Below are positions 1 to 9,536 of a stretch of 64,000 nt of DNA, piece by piece. The notes below the pieces were generated by a model. The model was not told the origin of the DNA and searched no databases. It was given only the letters and a program-made list of their open reading frames with translations. Position 1 is the first letter of the stretch. Each line of letters starts with the position of its first letter. Source of the DNA: Paraburkholderia sp. D15 (GTDB lineage Bacteria; Pseudomonadota; Gammaproteobacteria; Burkholderiales; Burkholderiaceae); contig NZ_CP110397.1 in NCBI RefSeq assembly GCF_029910215.1, positions 62,001 through 126,000 on the forward strand. The letters are read 5' to 3'. A program made the position numbers and the translations under genes.

Positions 1-314
1 ACAGTTTCCGTACGATCGGCGAGTTGCTCGCCACGTACGTGCGCCTCAAAGCCGTCGGCATTCTGCCGTACTGGTGCATCAATCACGGTCCGACCACATC
101 GCTGTATTTCCGCGACCCCGAGGGCAACGACATCGAGTTCCAGGTGGACAACAACGACAACCCCGGCGCGTATTTCCGTTCGAAAGAATTTGCGCAGAAC
201 CCGATCGGCGTCGAATTCGATGCCGACGAGCTCGTGCTGATGTGGGAGGCCGGCGCGACCGATGCCGAACTATGCAAGGTCGGCACCGCCGCGACCGGCA
301 AATGCAGCTTTTGA
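1..314 (+). CDS. VOC-family (glyoxalase/extradiol dioxygenase-like) protein, 3' part
   Basis: Only the last ~103 codons lie in the window, with the reading frame starting at base 3. The visible part has the closing beta-strand module of the vicinal-oxygen-chelate fold: HGPTTSLYF, then DPEGNDIEFQVDN, where the Glu of IEF is the usual third metal ligand. The C-terminal tail is rich in charged residues and ends at TGA 312-314. The FAH-family gene starts 17 bp later, so the two are probably cotranscribed, which fits an extradiol ring-cleavage enzyme whose product goes to the hydrolase. Isomerase or glyoxalase activity cannot be excluded because the N-terminal half is missing. Confidence 0.8.
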   Translation, partial: SFRTIGELLATYVRLKAVGILPYWCINHGPTTSLYFRDPEGNDIEFQVDNNDNPGAYFRSKEFAQNPIGVEFDADELVLMWEAGATDAELCKVGTAATGKCSF

Positions 315-331
315 TGACCGGAGCGTTTTGA

Positions 332-1210
332 GTGAAACTCGTGACATTTCTCCTGCCGGGAGACGTGCCGGCAACAGGTGTCGTTGTAGATGACGGGATA
401 GTTCGGATAGCGAAGCACATTGCCGACGCGCCCGCAGACATGACCGGTCTCATCGAGGCGTGGCCGTCGTTCAGTGAGCGCGTGCGGCAATTGGCATCCA
501 ATACGCGCGCCGATATTGCGCTGGACGAGGTGACGCTGCTCGCGCCCGTGCTGCGGCCGCCCAAGATACTCGGTATCGGTTTGAACTACGCCGACCATCT
601 CGCCGAGTCCGGCATGGCAAAGCCGGCGGATCAGCTATGGTTCGCAAAGATGTCCACATCGGCCGCCGGGCCGTTTGCAACGATCGAACTGCCGCGTGTG
701 TCGGAACAGCTCGACTACGAGGCGGAGCTTGCATTCGTGATCGGCAAGCGCTGCCGGCACGTGTCGCGCGAGCGCGCTCGGGACGTGATCTTCGGCTATT
801 GCGCGGCCAACGACGTCAGCGTGCGCGACTGGCAACTGCGTACTTCGCAATTTACGCTTGGCAAATCGTTCGACACGCATGCGCCGTTCGGCCCCTGGAT
901 CGTCACACCCGACGAGATCGCCGATCCGCACGAATTAGGCATTCGCTGTTTCGTGAACGGCCACAAACGGCAGGATTCGAATACCCGCGAATTGATTTTC
1001 GACTGCTTCGACCAGATCGAGCACCTGTCCAAGGTCATGACACTGGAACCGGGCGATGTGATTTTGTCGGGTACGCCGGGCGGTGTCGGGGTTGCCTACA
1101 CCCCGCCGCGATGGTTGCGCGCCGGCGACCGCGTGAGAGTCGAGATCGATGGAATCGGTGCGATTGAAAACGTGGTGCGCGCCGAGTCGGATCACATCAT
1201 TCATCAATAA
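332..1210 (+). CDS. Fumarylacetoacetate hydrolase (FAH) family protein
   Basis: A 292-residue protein with GTG start at 332. FAH-fold enzymes hydrolyse C-C bonds in, or decarboxylate, ring-cleavage products. The family hallmarks are present: GIGLNYADHL (81-90), the acidic divalent-metal ligands in DYEAEL (E130, E132) and in NDVSVRDWQ (D161), GKSFDT and the C-terminal SGTPGGVG. It sits between a VOC protein and a SnoaL-like protein in one operon. It is a clear paralogue of the FAH gene at 14710 (metal ligands at identical residue numbers), so it probably acts in a related branch. Substrate is not predictable from sequence. Confidence 0.9.
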   Translation: MKLVTFLLPGDVPATGVVVDDGIVRIAKHIADAPADMTGLIEAWPSFSERVRQLASNTRADIALDEVTLLAPVLRPPKILGIGLNYADHLAESGMAKPADQLWFAKMSTSAAGPFATIELPRVSEQLDYEAELAFVIGKRCRHVSRERARDVIFGYCAANDVSVRDWQLRTSQFTLGKSFDTHAPFGPWIVTPDEIADPHELGIRCFVNGHKRQDSNTRELIFDCFDQIEHLSKVMTLEPGDVILSGTPGGVGVAYTPPRWLRAGDRVRVEIDGIGAIENVVRAESDHIIHQ

Positions 1211-1220
1211 AGGAGACGCT

Positions 1221-1598
1221 ATGACCGAGGGATCGATCCAGCAGGAAATCGTTCGCCTGGAGCAGGCGCGCTGCCGTGCGCTTGTCGAAGCGGATATCGA
1301 TTCGCTGGACAAACTGGTAGCGGAAGACGTCGTACACGTGCACGCGAATGGCAACGCGGACGACAAGGCGGCGTATCTGCGCATGGTCGAAAAGAATATT
1401 CGCTTTCTCGACGCAAGCCGCGAGAAACTCGACGTCAGGGTTTACGGCGAGTTTGCGGTCGCGACGGGCGCGCTGAATCAGACGATCGAGATGAAAGAGT
1501 CGGCGCAGCGAATTGTCCTGCATGTGATGACCACGCAGGTCTGGGCACGCCGCGCCGGCGCGTGGCAACAGGTGAGTTTCCAGGCCACCAATCTGTAG
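1221..1598 (+). CDS. SnoaL-like / nuclear transport factor 2 (NTF2) fold protein
   Basis: 125 residues. The ATG at 1221 is preceded by AAGGAG at 1210-1215, which decides against the longer upstream reading. The start MTEGSIQQEIVRLEQARCRA, then DLVAEDVVHVHANG-type segments and a final LHVMTTQVWARR ... WQQVSFQATNL, are typical of DUF4440/SnoaL-like small alpha+beta barrels. These often act as isomerases, hydratases or accessory proteins in aromatic degradation. It is the last gene of the first operon, 10 bp after the FAH gene. Function beyond the fold is unknown. Confidence 0.75.
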   Translation: MTEGSIQQEIVRLEQARCRALVEADIDSLDKLVAEDVVHVHANGNADDKAAYLRMVEKNIRFLDASREKLDVRVYGEFAVATGALNQTIEMKESAQRIVLHVMTTQVWARRAGAWQQVSFQATNL

Positions 1599-1791
1599 AA
1601 GCGCCTGGCGCCACGTTGGCCGCCCGGCTTTCGAATTCTGTCGAGGAAGCGAAAACGGGCGCCTTACATTGCAGTCCCAGCTCTTCACGCGAAACCGTTT
1701 CAGGGCGCACGGTTATGTGTGTCCAGCATAAGGCGCATTGATTTGGCATCTGCCGTGAGTTGCCGGATCGACAGACACTGCTATGGCTAGC

Positions 1792-1833
1792 AGGCGCGGC
1801 GGCTCGACGAATCACCCGGACGCCGCGCCTTTT
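1792..1833 (+). terminator. Candidate intrinsic terminator after the first operon
   Basis: A 10-bp GC-rich perfect inverted repeat (AGGCGCGGCG at 1792-1801, CGCCGCGCCT at 1821-1830) is followed by a T run at 1830-1833. The loop is long (19 nt), which lowers confidence. The rest of the 358-bp gap 1599-1956 shows no gene; it carries an AT-rich stretch (1861-1945) that should hold the promoter of the porin gene and a strong ribosome-binding site, AGGAG, just before 1957. Confidence 0.5.
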
Positions 1834-1956
1834 ACACAGTGGTCCTGTATCTCAAGACGCTGTATGAAAGTTAGCATGACTACATATAAGAGTGAGCGCA
1901 GTGTCTGTTCCGGCGCGCTCACGATGACTGGTTAAAAAATAAAATCAGGAGACGGC

Positions 1957-3036
1957 ATGAAAAGGATCGCGTTCGCGGTATCGCTGTTGTGTTTCTCGCT
2001 CGCTGCTCACGCACAGGGCAGTGTCACGCTGTTTGGATTGCTCGACGAAGGGTTGACTTTCGTTACCGATGTAAAAGGCGGCAAGCAGTTCGCGCTGCAG
2101 GATTCCATCCAGTTTCCTAGCGTGATCGGCTTCCAGGGAAAAGAAGACCTGGGCGGCGGGACAACGGCGATTTTTTAGTTGATTTCGCAGATTAGTGTCA
2201 GCACGGGTGCATTTATTTCGCCGGGCACCATGTTCAACCGGACAGCGCTGGTCGGATTGAACAACCTCGACTACGGCAAGCTGACATTCGGCAATCTGTA
2301 CAGCGTCATGATGGACAGTCTGGTGTTTGGCGGCTTCGACGCGGCGTTTACATACGGCGGTTTGTACAACCTGAGGCAAGGGCCGTTCGCGAAGCTCGGC
2401 ATGCCGCAGAATCCGACAGGTTCGTTCGAATTCGATCAACTCGGTGCCGCCGGCATTCCGAATTCGGTCAAGTACGTATCGCCGATTTTTCACGGTGCCT
2501 CCGCGGCCGCGCAGTACAGCTTCGGCGGCGTAGCCGGAGCGTTTAATGCAAGCCGGGCGATGTCGTTCGCACTCAATTTCCAGGCCGCGAACCTGGCCGC
2601 CGCGCTGACCTACTTGGACCGGCGCTATCCGTCCATGAGCAACGGACTCGACGGCATTCGCAACTATGGCGCGGGTCTGAAATACAGCTTTTCCGACGTG
2701 ACGGCGAGCGCCCTCTTCACGGAGACGCAGAACACGCTGAGCGGCGCGAAGATCTGGGTCGTGCAGGGGGGAGCCCAGCGCTGGTTCGGAACGGCGTGGC
2801 TGGTCGGCGCCAACTATCAATACATGAAAGGCAACGCGCAGCTGAGTCATAACAAGGCGAGCCAGGTGACGGCGGGTGTTCAGTACTGGGTTTCGAAGCG
2901 CACCGACGTGTATCTCAACGCCGTGTTTCAGCAGGCCGGCGGCGATGCGGGCGCGGACGCATGGATCAATGGTTTGTCGCCGTCGTCGTCATCGCGTCAA
3001 ACGGCGCTGCGCATCGGGCTTGCCACGACTTTTTGA
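1957..3036 (+). pseudogene. Gram-negative porin, interrupted by an amber codon
   Basis: Starts with a classic signal peptide (MKRIAFAVSLLCFSLAAHAQ) followed by GSVTLFGLLDEG, the N-terminal strand of Burkholderiales trimeric porins. After the conserved EDLGGGTTAIF the frame meets TAG at 2176-2178, then continues in the same frame with LISQISVSTGAF to a natural end, ...QTALRIGLATTF, with a C-terminal Phe needed for outer-membrane assembly. A single CAG-to-TAG change would explain it. Without suppression no functional porin is made. It is related to the intact porin at 54759-55859 (shared GGLYN.RQGPF and QNPTGSF.FDQ segments). Confidence 0.85.
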
Positions 3037-3103
3037 CAGCGCTCGCGCGTACGGAGTGAATGTCTGCCGGCAAGCGATAACCAGAACCGCGCACCTACCT
3101 TAC

Positions 3104-4726
3104 ATGATCGAAGAAAACCATATCCAGACGAAAGTGCTTATCGTGGGAGCGGGGCCGACAGGGCTCGCGCTGGCGATCGAACTCGGCAGTCGTTCTATTC
3201 CATGCATTCTGATCGAACGGAATGACCGCGCCGGGCATGCGCCGCGCGCCAAAACCACGAATGTGCGGACGAGAGAACATCTTCGGCGCTGGGGCATTGC
3301 CGACCGCCTGGCCGCCGCATCGCCGTTAGGGCTCGATTATCCTTCTCACATCCTGTTTGTCACGCGTCTCGGGGGTCATCGGCTTGCGAAGTTCGAGCAT
3401 GTGCTCGACTGCAAGCCCGACAAGAATCCACATTTTTCCGAGCACGCGCAGTGGATTCCACAGTACCTGTTCGAGGAGGTGCTGAAGAACCACGCGCAGT
3501 CACTTCCTTGCGTGGATATTCGCTTTTCCACCGCATTTGAGTCGTTCGAGCAAAACGACGACGGTGTGCTCGCAACGATCCGCAGCCGCACGACCGGCGG
3601 CACGCAGACCGTGCATTGCGACTACCTGGTCGGCGCCGACGGCGCGCGCAGCATGGTTCGCGAACTGATCGGCGCGAAGATGTCGGGCACTTATGGCTTG
3701 TCAAGAAACTACAACATCGTTTTTCGCGCGCCCGGTCTTGCAACCGCGCACGACCACGGTCCCGGCATCATGTACTGGCAGGTCAACGCCGATGTACCGA
3801 GCCTGATCGGTCCAATGGACAAAGGCGACAAGTGGTTCTTCATGCCGACCAATGTGCCGAAGGATTTCAAACTGACCGATGACGAAGCGGCCGCGCTGAT
3901 TCGCAAGGCGACCGGCATCGACCTTCCATACGAGGTGCTCAGTACCGACGAATGGGTGGCCAGCCGCCTGATCGCGGACAAGTACCGCGACCGGCGCGTT
4001 TTTCTCGCAGGCGATGCGTGTCATTTGCATCCGCCAATGGGCGGTTACGGAATGAACATGGGTGTCGCCGACGGCGTCGATCTTGGCTGGAAAATTGCGG
4101 CCGTGCTTGAGGGGTGGGGCGGCAGCGCGCTGCTTGACAGCTACGAAAGCGAGAGGCGGCCCGTCCATGGTTTCGTCATGGATGAAGCCGTCGCGAATCA
4201 TTCGGTACTCGGCCCGCAACTCTTCCAGTCCGGGATCGAGGACGACACGCCCGAAGGCGAGCACGCCCGACTTGAAGCCGGCCAGCATATCCAGCAAGCG
4301 AAAGCCAGGGAATTCCTGAACCTGCGCGTGGTACTCGGCTATCACTACGGCGGCTCTGCGCTCGTGATGGAAGATGGCACCACAACGGCGCAACAGAACA
4401 CCGCTGAGTACACTGCTTCGGCTCGTCCAGGAAGCCTCGCGCCGCACGCTTGGCTCGACGACGGTAGTTCGTTGTACGATGGATTTGGGAAGGGATTCAC
4501 GTTATTGATTGCCGGCGAGGCCGACGCGCACGATCTCTCGCGAGCGGCCGCCAATGCCGCCGAAGCGGGCGTCCCGCTGGCCGTCCATGCGCCTGCGCAC
4601 GAGGGCCTCGCGCAACTGTATGAAGCACGCTATGCGCTGATTCGTCCGGATCAGCACGTGGCCTGGCGCGGGAACGCGTGGCCAGAGGACGGCAAACAAG
4701 TGTTCTTGCGCGTGACGGGGCGCTGA
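3104..4726 (+). CDS. Class A FAD-dependent aromatic monooxygenase
   Basis: 540 residues from ATG 3104; upstream codons in frame belong to the overlapping porin end and are not homologous. Shows the Rossmann dinucleotide motif VLIVGAGPTGLALAIE near the N-terminus, the DG motif YLVGADGARSMVR in mid-protein, the FAD ribityl-binding motif VFLAGDACHLHPPMGGYGMN, and a C-terminal thioredoxin-like domain ending with LIRPDQHVAWRGN. This is the architecture of phenol/chlorophenol-type hydroxylases (PheA/TfdB/MhpA class), which ortho-hydroxylate phenols with NAD(P)H and O2. No clear Shine-Dalgarno precedes the start. It converges on the LysR gene at 4802. Confidence 0.9.
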   Translation: MIEENHIQTKVLIVGAGPTGLALAIELGSRSIPCILIERNDRAGHAPRAKTTNVRTREHLRRWGIADRLAAASPLGLDYPSHILFVTRLGGHRLAKFEHVLDCKPDKNPHFSEHAQWIPQYLFEEVLKNHAQSLPCVDIRFSTAFESFEQNDDGVLATIRSRTTGGTQTVHCDYLVGADGARSMVRELIGAKMSGTYGLSRNYNIVFRAPGLATAHDHGPGIMYWQVNADVPSLIGPMDKGDKWFFMPTNVPKDFKLTDDEAAALIRKATGIDLPYEVLSTDEWVASRLIADKYRDRRVFLAGDACHLHPPMGGYGMNMGVADGVDLGWKIAAVLEGWGGSALLDSYESERRPVHGFVMDEAVANHSVLGPQLFQSGIEDDTPEGEHARLEAGQHIQQAKAREFLNLRVVLGYHYGGSALVMEDGTTTAQQNTAEYTASARPGSLAPHAWLDDGSSLYDGFGKGFTLLIAGEADAHDLSRAAANAAEAGVPLAVHAPAHEGLAQLYEARYALIRPDQHVAWRGNAWPEDGKQVFLRVTGR

Positions 4727-4801
4727 AGTGACGCGCCGCGGGTTCTCTACAAACGGTTTGTCCGCAACGGGGCGCGCGGATGCGCAGGCCACGGCGTCTC
4801 C

Positions 4802-5707
4802 CTACGCGGCAACATCGAGACGGCTCGCGGCGCGCCGTAACAGGTCGCAAAGATATTCGCTTGCGGGCGTCGACGGAACACTGCTGCGCCGGACCAGCGA
4901 CATCGGGGCGCCGGCGAGCGTCTCCTCTATTGGTATCGGCACCGTCAGATCGTTGGTGAGCGGAGAACCGAGCCATTGCTCGGGAACCATCACCAGCATG
5001 TCGGTGGAAAGAATCGCGGTGATCCAGCTGAGTGCCGACTCGGTCTGGAGTGCGAGCTTGGGAACCTTGAGCCCGCGCCCCGAAAAAACGCCGGCGAACT
5101 CTCGCTCTGCCTGTGACGTCACGGAGGTCGTGACCCAGCTCGCTTCCGTCAGTTGCGCAAGCGAACGCGCGCCCGCGAGCGGATGACCTTTGCGGGCCAG
5201 CACGACGCGTCTCGTCGCAAACAGAACTTCGAGCTGCAATCCGGGTGCGGTGCCGCTTTCGGGAGCCGGGCCCACGTAGAAATCGACCTGGCCGCTACGG
5301 ATGCGCGCATCAATCGTCGGAAATACACCTTCGATGACGCGCAGTACGACGTTCGGATAACGTCGAACGAAAGTGCCTAGCGCTTCCTGCAGGAGTGTCA
5401 AATGCGCCATCGACGATACACAGGCGACAACCGTCCCGTGCACGGAGCCCTGCATTTGCTGAATTTCGTCGCGCGCGCGGCGCAGCTCGTTCATGGCGGT
5501 GCTCGCGCGGCGCACGAAGAGGTTGCCCATCGGCGTCAGTGCGGCGCCGGTCGCCTGTCGCTCGAGCAGGGGCGCGCCCATTTCCTTTTCGAGTTCTCGC
5601 ACGCTGCGGCTCAACGCAGGTTGCGATACGCCGAGATATTTCGCGGCTGCGTTGATGCTGCCTTTCTCCGCAACCGCCAGCAGGTCGCGCAAATGATGCA
5701 TCTTCAT
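4802..5707 (-). CDS. LysR-family transcriptional regulator
   Basis: 301 residues from ATG at 5707 (MKMHHLRDLLAV); eight upstream in-frame codons are not LysR-like. The N-terminal winged helix-turn-helix is clear (INAAAKYLGVSQPALSRSVR, about residues 18-37), followed by a periplasmic-binding-protein-like effector domain with VDFYVGPAPE. It is transcribed away from the iron-type alcohol dehydrogenase at 5973, with a 265-bp shared promoter region, so that gene and possibly the transporter behind it are the likely targets. The effector is probably an aromatic or cleavage-product acid, by analogy with catabolic LysR proteins. Confidence 0.92.
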   Translation of the reverse strand: MKMHHLRDLLAVAEKGSINAAAKYLGVSQPALSRSVRELEKEMGAPLLERQATGAALTPMGNLFVRRASTAMNELRRARDEIQQMQGSVHGTVVACVSSMAHLTLLQEALGTFVRRYPNVVLRVIEGVFPTIDARIRSGQVDFYVGPAPESGTAPGLQLEVLFATRRVVLARKGHPLAGARSLAQLTEASWVTTSVTSQAEREFAGVFSGRGLKVPKLALQTESALSWITAILSTDMLVMVPEQWLGSPLTNDLTVPIPIEETLAGAPMSLVRRSSVPSTPASEYLCDLLRRAASRLDVAA

Positions 5708-5972
5708 GGTATCTCGCAAGGTTCGCTGCAACAGGCTCGTTCGTCGCCATAAAAGTTCGCTGCAAGCCTACTGGTATTTGCCGCGTAATGAAATTGCGAA
5801 TGACCCGAACGCGCACTCAGGAGATCGCACTTTTTTGCTTATGCCGCGCGAGCATAGCGATTCCGTTCTTCACATCTAGGCCCTTCGCGCGACGGGGCGC
5901 ACAGTTCTTCGACGTGCGCTCCGAACCCGCGCTGCGCATGAAACCCGAAGTGGACGACATCAAGGAGCGGCT

Positions 5973-7136
5973 TTGCAGAACATCGAGAATTCCAGCGGCG
6001 CGTTGCGCAATCCAGCACCCGTTGCCACGTTATCTGTCCCTCGAACGCTGTTCGGCGCTAATGCAATTGCGTCGCTGCACAGCGAGCTCGCTGCGTTGGG
6101 CGTCGCGCGGCCGTTGCTCGTGACCGATCGCGGCGTCGTGCGAGCCGGGTTGGCCGCGCGGGCGCTCGCCGCATGCGGCGCGGAGGTCGTGATGTTCGAC
6201 GGCGTGACGGAGAACCCGCTATTTGCAAATGTCGACGCAGGCGCCGCGCTGTATGCGCGGGAGCGTTGCGATGGCGTCGTTGCGTTGGGCGGCGGTTCCG
6301 TCATCGATACGGCGAAGCTGATTGCATTGCTGGCGACCAACGCGGGTTCCGTGGCCGACTACATGCGTGTGCCCGGCGTGGCCCATGTAGCGGGCGCCCC
6401 ACTAATCGCGATACCGACCACAGCCGGTACGGGCAGCGAGGCGTCGGCGTCGGCGGGCATTCATCCCGACGCCGTTACGGCATCGGTCGGCATGACCTCG
6501 CGCTATCTCGTGCCGAGCGTCGCCATTCTCGATCCCGATCTGACGCTCAGTCTGCCGGCGCGTCTCACCGCGGCAACCGGCATCGACGCTTTGTCGCACT
6601 GCATCGAGGGTTATCTGTCGACGCAGAGCGTGCCGTTCGGCAAAGCGATTGCTCTGGACGGCATTGCCCGCGTAGCCGGCTCTTTGCGCCGCGCCGTGAG
6701 CGACGGCAGCGACGCCGACTCGCGCGCCGTCATGCTGAAAGCCGCATATGCCGGCGGCGTGTCGATAGGCATGGGGCTCGGGCCGGCACATGCCATCGCG
6801 CTGTCTTGCAGCGACCAGGGCTTCCACCACGGCACGTTGAGCGGAATCGGCCTCGTCGCCACGCTCGACTTCACGGCTGAACACGCGCCGGCGCAAGTCG
6901 CGCAGACCAGCGAAGCGTTCGGGGTGAACCGTGCCGTGACCCTGTCACAAGGCGTTGCGGCGTTGATGCGCGAACTGGGGCTGCCTGCGACGCTCGCGGA
7001 ACTGGGCTACGTGCCGGCTGATCTGGGTGCGCTTGCGCAGGCGGCGCATGCGAGTCACTTCAATCTTCACGCGCCGGTTCGCCCCAGCGCGTCCGATTAT
7101 CTGGCGATGCTGGAAATGTCGCTAAGGCCGAAATAG
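5973..7136 (+). CDS. Iron-containing (type III) alcohol dehydrogenase
   Basis: 387 residues with a TTG start at 5973, chosen because AAGGAG lies at 5962-5967. Carries the NAD(P) loop GGGSVIDTAKLIALL, PTTAGTGSEAS, and the metal-site segments GIDALSHCIEG, GPAHAIALS and FHHG of Fe/Zn group III dehydrogenases. The family includes maleylacetate reductases and hydroxyacid-oxoacid transhydrogenases. The glycine-loop and PTTAGTGSE variants are closer to general Fe-ADHs than to classical maleylacetate reductase. Divergent from LysR and 92 bp ahead of the broken MFS gene. Role: probably oxidation or reduction of a catabolic alcohol, aldehyde or keto acid. Confidence 0.88.
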   Translation: MQNIENSSGALRNPAPVATLSVPRTLFGANAIASLHSELAALGVARPLLVTDRGVVRAGLAARALAACGAEVVMFDGVTENPLFANVDAGAALYARERCDGVVALGGGSVIDTAKLIALLATNAGSVADYMRVPGVAHVAGAPLIAIPTTAGTGSEASASAGIHPDAVTASVGMTSRYLVPSVAILDPDLTLSLPARLTAATGIDALSHCIEGYLSTQSVPFGKAIALDGIARVAGSLRRAVSDGSDADSRAVMLKAAYAGGVSIGMGLGPAHAIALSCSDQGFHHGTLSGIGLVATLDFTAEHAPAQVAQTSEAFGVNRAVTLSQGVAALMRELGLPATLAELGYVPADLGALAQAAHASHFNLHAPVRPSASDYLAMLEMSLRPK

Positions 7137-7228
7137 AGCCTTCCTTGCGCAAGAGGCAGTGCCGGGTCGATCGCGACGTCCCGACACTGACACGAAAAGA
7201 GACAGTCCAATAAAAAAACGGAGACACC

Positions 7229-8571
7229 ATGTTCGACGATCAAATTGACAATCGGCGCGTGAGCGGCCGGCAGTTGTTGACCTACGCCCTATGCCTGACC
7301 GTGTTGATCATCGACGGGATGGATGCGCAATTGCTCGCCTTCGCGAGTCCCGTTCTGCTTGCGCAATGGCACATCACCAAGGCGCATCTCGCGCCCGCGA
7401 TGGCGGCCGCGCTGGTCGGCATGGCGGCCGGCGCAACTGCGGGCGGCCTCGCCGCTGACCGCTTCGGCTGCCGTCGCACGCTGAGCGCAGCGGTCGTGGC
7501 GTTCGGCGCGACCACGCTGGCATCGGCATTTGCAAACGGAGTGACGCAACTGGTCGTGCTGCGTTTTCTGTCGGGCATCGGTTTCGGCGTTGCCGTGCCG
7601 ACCGCGATGGCGCTCGTGTCCGAGTGGAGTCCGCGCAAGCGGCGCGGGCAACTGGTTCTGCTGATGTCGGTCGGAACCATGCTCGGCGGCACGCTGGGCG
7701 GCCTGCTCGCCGCGTGGCTGATTCCTGCGTTCGGGTGGCGCAGCCTCTTCGTGGTGAGCGGAGGCTTCACGGTGGTCGCTGCCGTATTGGGCGTACTTTA
7801 TCTGCCGAAATCGTTGGCCTTTTTGCTGCGCAAGGCGCGCCCGGACGAAGCGCTTGCATGGCTCAGGCGAATTCTCGCAGGCGATATCGGCGCGATGCCT
7901 GCCGCGCGCGAGCGGCCCGGACTCAATGCTTCGATGCCGGAAGCGGGCGGGCGCCTGCTGTCGCCGTCCAATCTGCGTGTGAACGCCGGTTTGTGGACCG
8001 CATTCTTCACGCTGTCATATGCTGCTTACGCCTATGTGAGCTGGACGCCGCGATGCTCGTCGGTGCCGGCTTCGATCTGCAAGGCGCGATTCGTTGCACG
8101 TCGATCTATACGTTTTCAGCGGTGCTCGGCGTGCTCGTGTCCGGGGTCATGCTGCCGCGCGTCGGATCGCGCGGCCTGCTGGTGATTTCGATCGTTATGA
8201 CCGCTGGCGCGACCATTGCATTTCCGAGTCTGCTGCCCGGCGGCCTGAGCACGGCGACGGCTGTGAAAATCGCCATGTTTCTCGCTGGTTTTGGCGGAGG
8301 CATGTCGCAATCGACCATCTACGCGCTCGCCGCCACGGCCTATCCTGCCGGCTATCGCGCGACGGCGCTCGGTGTATGCGTCGGCATTAGCCGCGTGGGC
8401 GGAATCGTCAGCACGTCGAGCGGCGGCATTCTGCTCGAGGCGAGTGGAGTGAGCGCCGCGCTGTACTTCACGATTCTTGCGTGCATGCTCGCGATCGGCC
8501 TGGCCGGGCTTGCCGTCATGAACCGACATATCGTCCGCCGCAGCGCCGCATGTGAATACGTGCCTTCGTGA
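7229..8571 (+). pseudogene. MFS aromatic-acid transporter (AAHS-like), frameshifted
   Basis: Starts at ATG 7229 with GGAG nearby. The first part reads as an MFS protein of the aromatic acid:H+ symporter type: IIDGMDAQLLAFASPVLL in TM1 and the cytoplasmic-loop signature GGLAADRFGCRRTL. At about 8049-8052 the reading changes: SWTP continues in the +2 frame as AMLVGAGFDLQGAIRCTSIYT and then six membrane segments to TGA 8571. Restoring one G in ACGCCGCG would give a ~447-residue intact transporter. As written the product stops early at 8185 with an unrelated tail. Could be a sequence error. Confidence 0.85.
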
Positions 8572-8672
8572 CCAATACATAAAGGCACCGTGCCCTCGCG
8601 TTTCGGATGACGTTTTTGTCATGCTTGCATGAAGACAGCGCCGTCTCGTCCATGCAAGATAACCAGACATAC

Positions 8673-8702
8673 TTGACGTTCTTTCCCGCCGATGAATAGA
8701 AT
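8673..8702 (+). promoter_or_regulatory. Candidate sigma70-type promoter of the TetR gene
   Basis: TTGACG (8673-8678) and TAGAAT (8697-8702) are separated by 18 bp, close to the -35/-10 consensus. They lie 75 bp before the chosen start of the TetR-family gene. No clear palindrome overlaps it. Confidence 0.45.
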
Positions 8703-8777
8703 CGGCTGTCATTATGACATTGCGTCGTTGTGGCACGTGCCCGTCGGCTCGTCGGCGGATCAATGCGGAGAGACGTT

Positions 8778-9503
8778 GTGATCGATCATCGTACGAAGGT
8801 CGCCGAGAAAAAGCGCGTGCTGATGCGCGCGCGGCTGCTCGACGCCGCCATGCGCGTGTTTGCCGAACACTCGGGGCCGCCGCCCGTGATAGACGACGTG
8901 ATTCGCGAGGCGAAAGTGTCGCGCGGCACGTTCTACAAGTACTTCGATTCACTCGAGCAGGTGCTGGTCGCGATCGGGCAGGAACTGAGCAACCAGATGA
9001 CCACCGACATCATGCCCGTGTACGGCGTGCTGAGTGAACCGTGGCAACGCGCGGCGGTCGGCTTCCGGCTGTTCCTCGTGCGTGCGCTTCTGGATCGCAA
9101 ATGGGCCGGCTTCGTCAGCCGCGTGGACGTGTGGCCGCATCACACGCTGGTTGCGCAGAACATGGCGGCGGATCTGGAGCGCGGTAAAGCCGCCGGACAA
9201 TTTTCGTTCGACCGCGTCGAGGTGGCGACGGACTTCCTGATGGGCGCATCCGCACACGGCATTCAAACGATCCGCCAAGGCGTGGCGGACCCCAATGCGT
9301 ATATGGACGCGAGCGTCAGAATGGCCCTCGCCAGCCTGGGTTGCAAAAAGAAAATTTGCGACGAGGGCGTCGCGTTTTCGTATTCGTATCTGAAAGCGTG
9401 GGCTTGCGGCGATCTGACTGCGAACAAGCCGTTATGGGCTCTCAATATGAATTCGAAAGACGGCCGTCTGTTTCTATCGCACGAACCAGTCGCGAACGCG
9501 TGA
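8778..9503 (+). CDS. TetR/AcrR-family transcriptional regulator
   Basis: 241 residues from GTG 8778, preferred over ATG 8763 because GGAG at 8767-8770 sits 7 nt before it. The DNA-binding domain occupies about residues 14-62 (RARLLDAAMRVFAEH ... VIDDVIREAKVSRGTFYKYFDS), with an all-alpha ligand-binding C-terminal domain. It converges with the amidohydrolase gene, and a likely target is the inverted repeat at 10597-10652 between the amidohydrolase and the monooxygenase operon. The C-terminus is about 40 residues longer than in many TetR proteins. Confidence 0.9.
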   Translation: MIDHRTKVAEKKRVLMRARLLDAAMRVFAEHSGPPPVIDDVIREAKVSRGTFYKYFDSLEQVLVAIGQELSNQMTTDIMPVYGVLSEPWQRAAVGFRLFLVRALLDRKWAGFVSRVDVWPHHTLVAQNMAADLERGKAAGQFSFDRVEVATDFLMGASAHGIQTIRQGVADPNAYMDASVRMALASLGCKKKICDEGVAFSYSYLKAWACGDLTANKPLWALNMNSKDGRLFLSHEPVANA

Positions 9504-9536
9504 ACCGGCGCGCCCGCGCCGACCCTTCGCACGTCT

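Noticed and set aside
2876..3103. In-frame upstream extension of the FAD monooxygenase by 76 codons
   Set aside because: It overlaps the end of the porin gene in another frame and is Arg/Ser-rich without homology to flavoproteins; the ATG at 3104 starts right before the FAD domain.
5973..7136. Calling the iron-type dehydrogenase a maleylacetate reductase
   Set aside because: Its glycine loop and PTTAGTGSE motif are those of general Fe-ADHs, and no intradiol dioxygenase is present to supply maleylacetate.
8045..8056. Programmed frameshift in the MFS gene
   Set aside because: No slippery heptamer or downstream stimulatory structure is visible; a simple base loss fits better.
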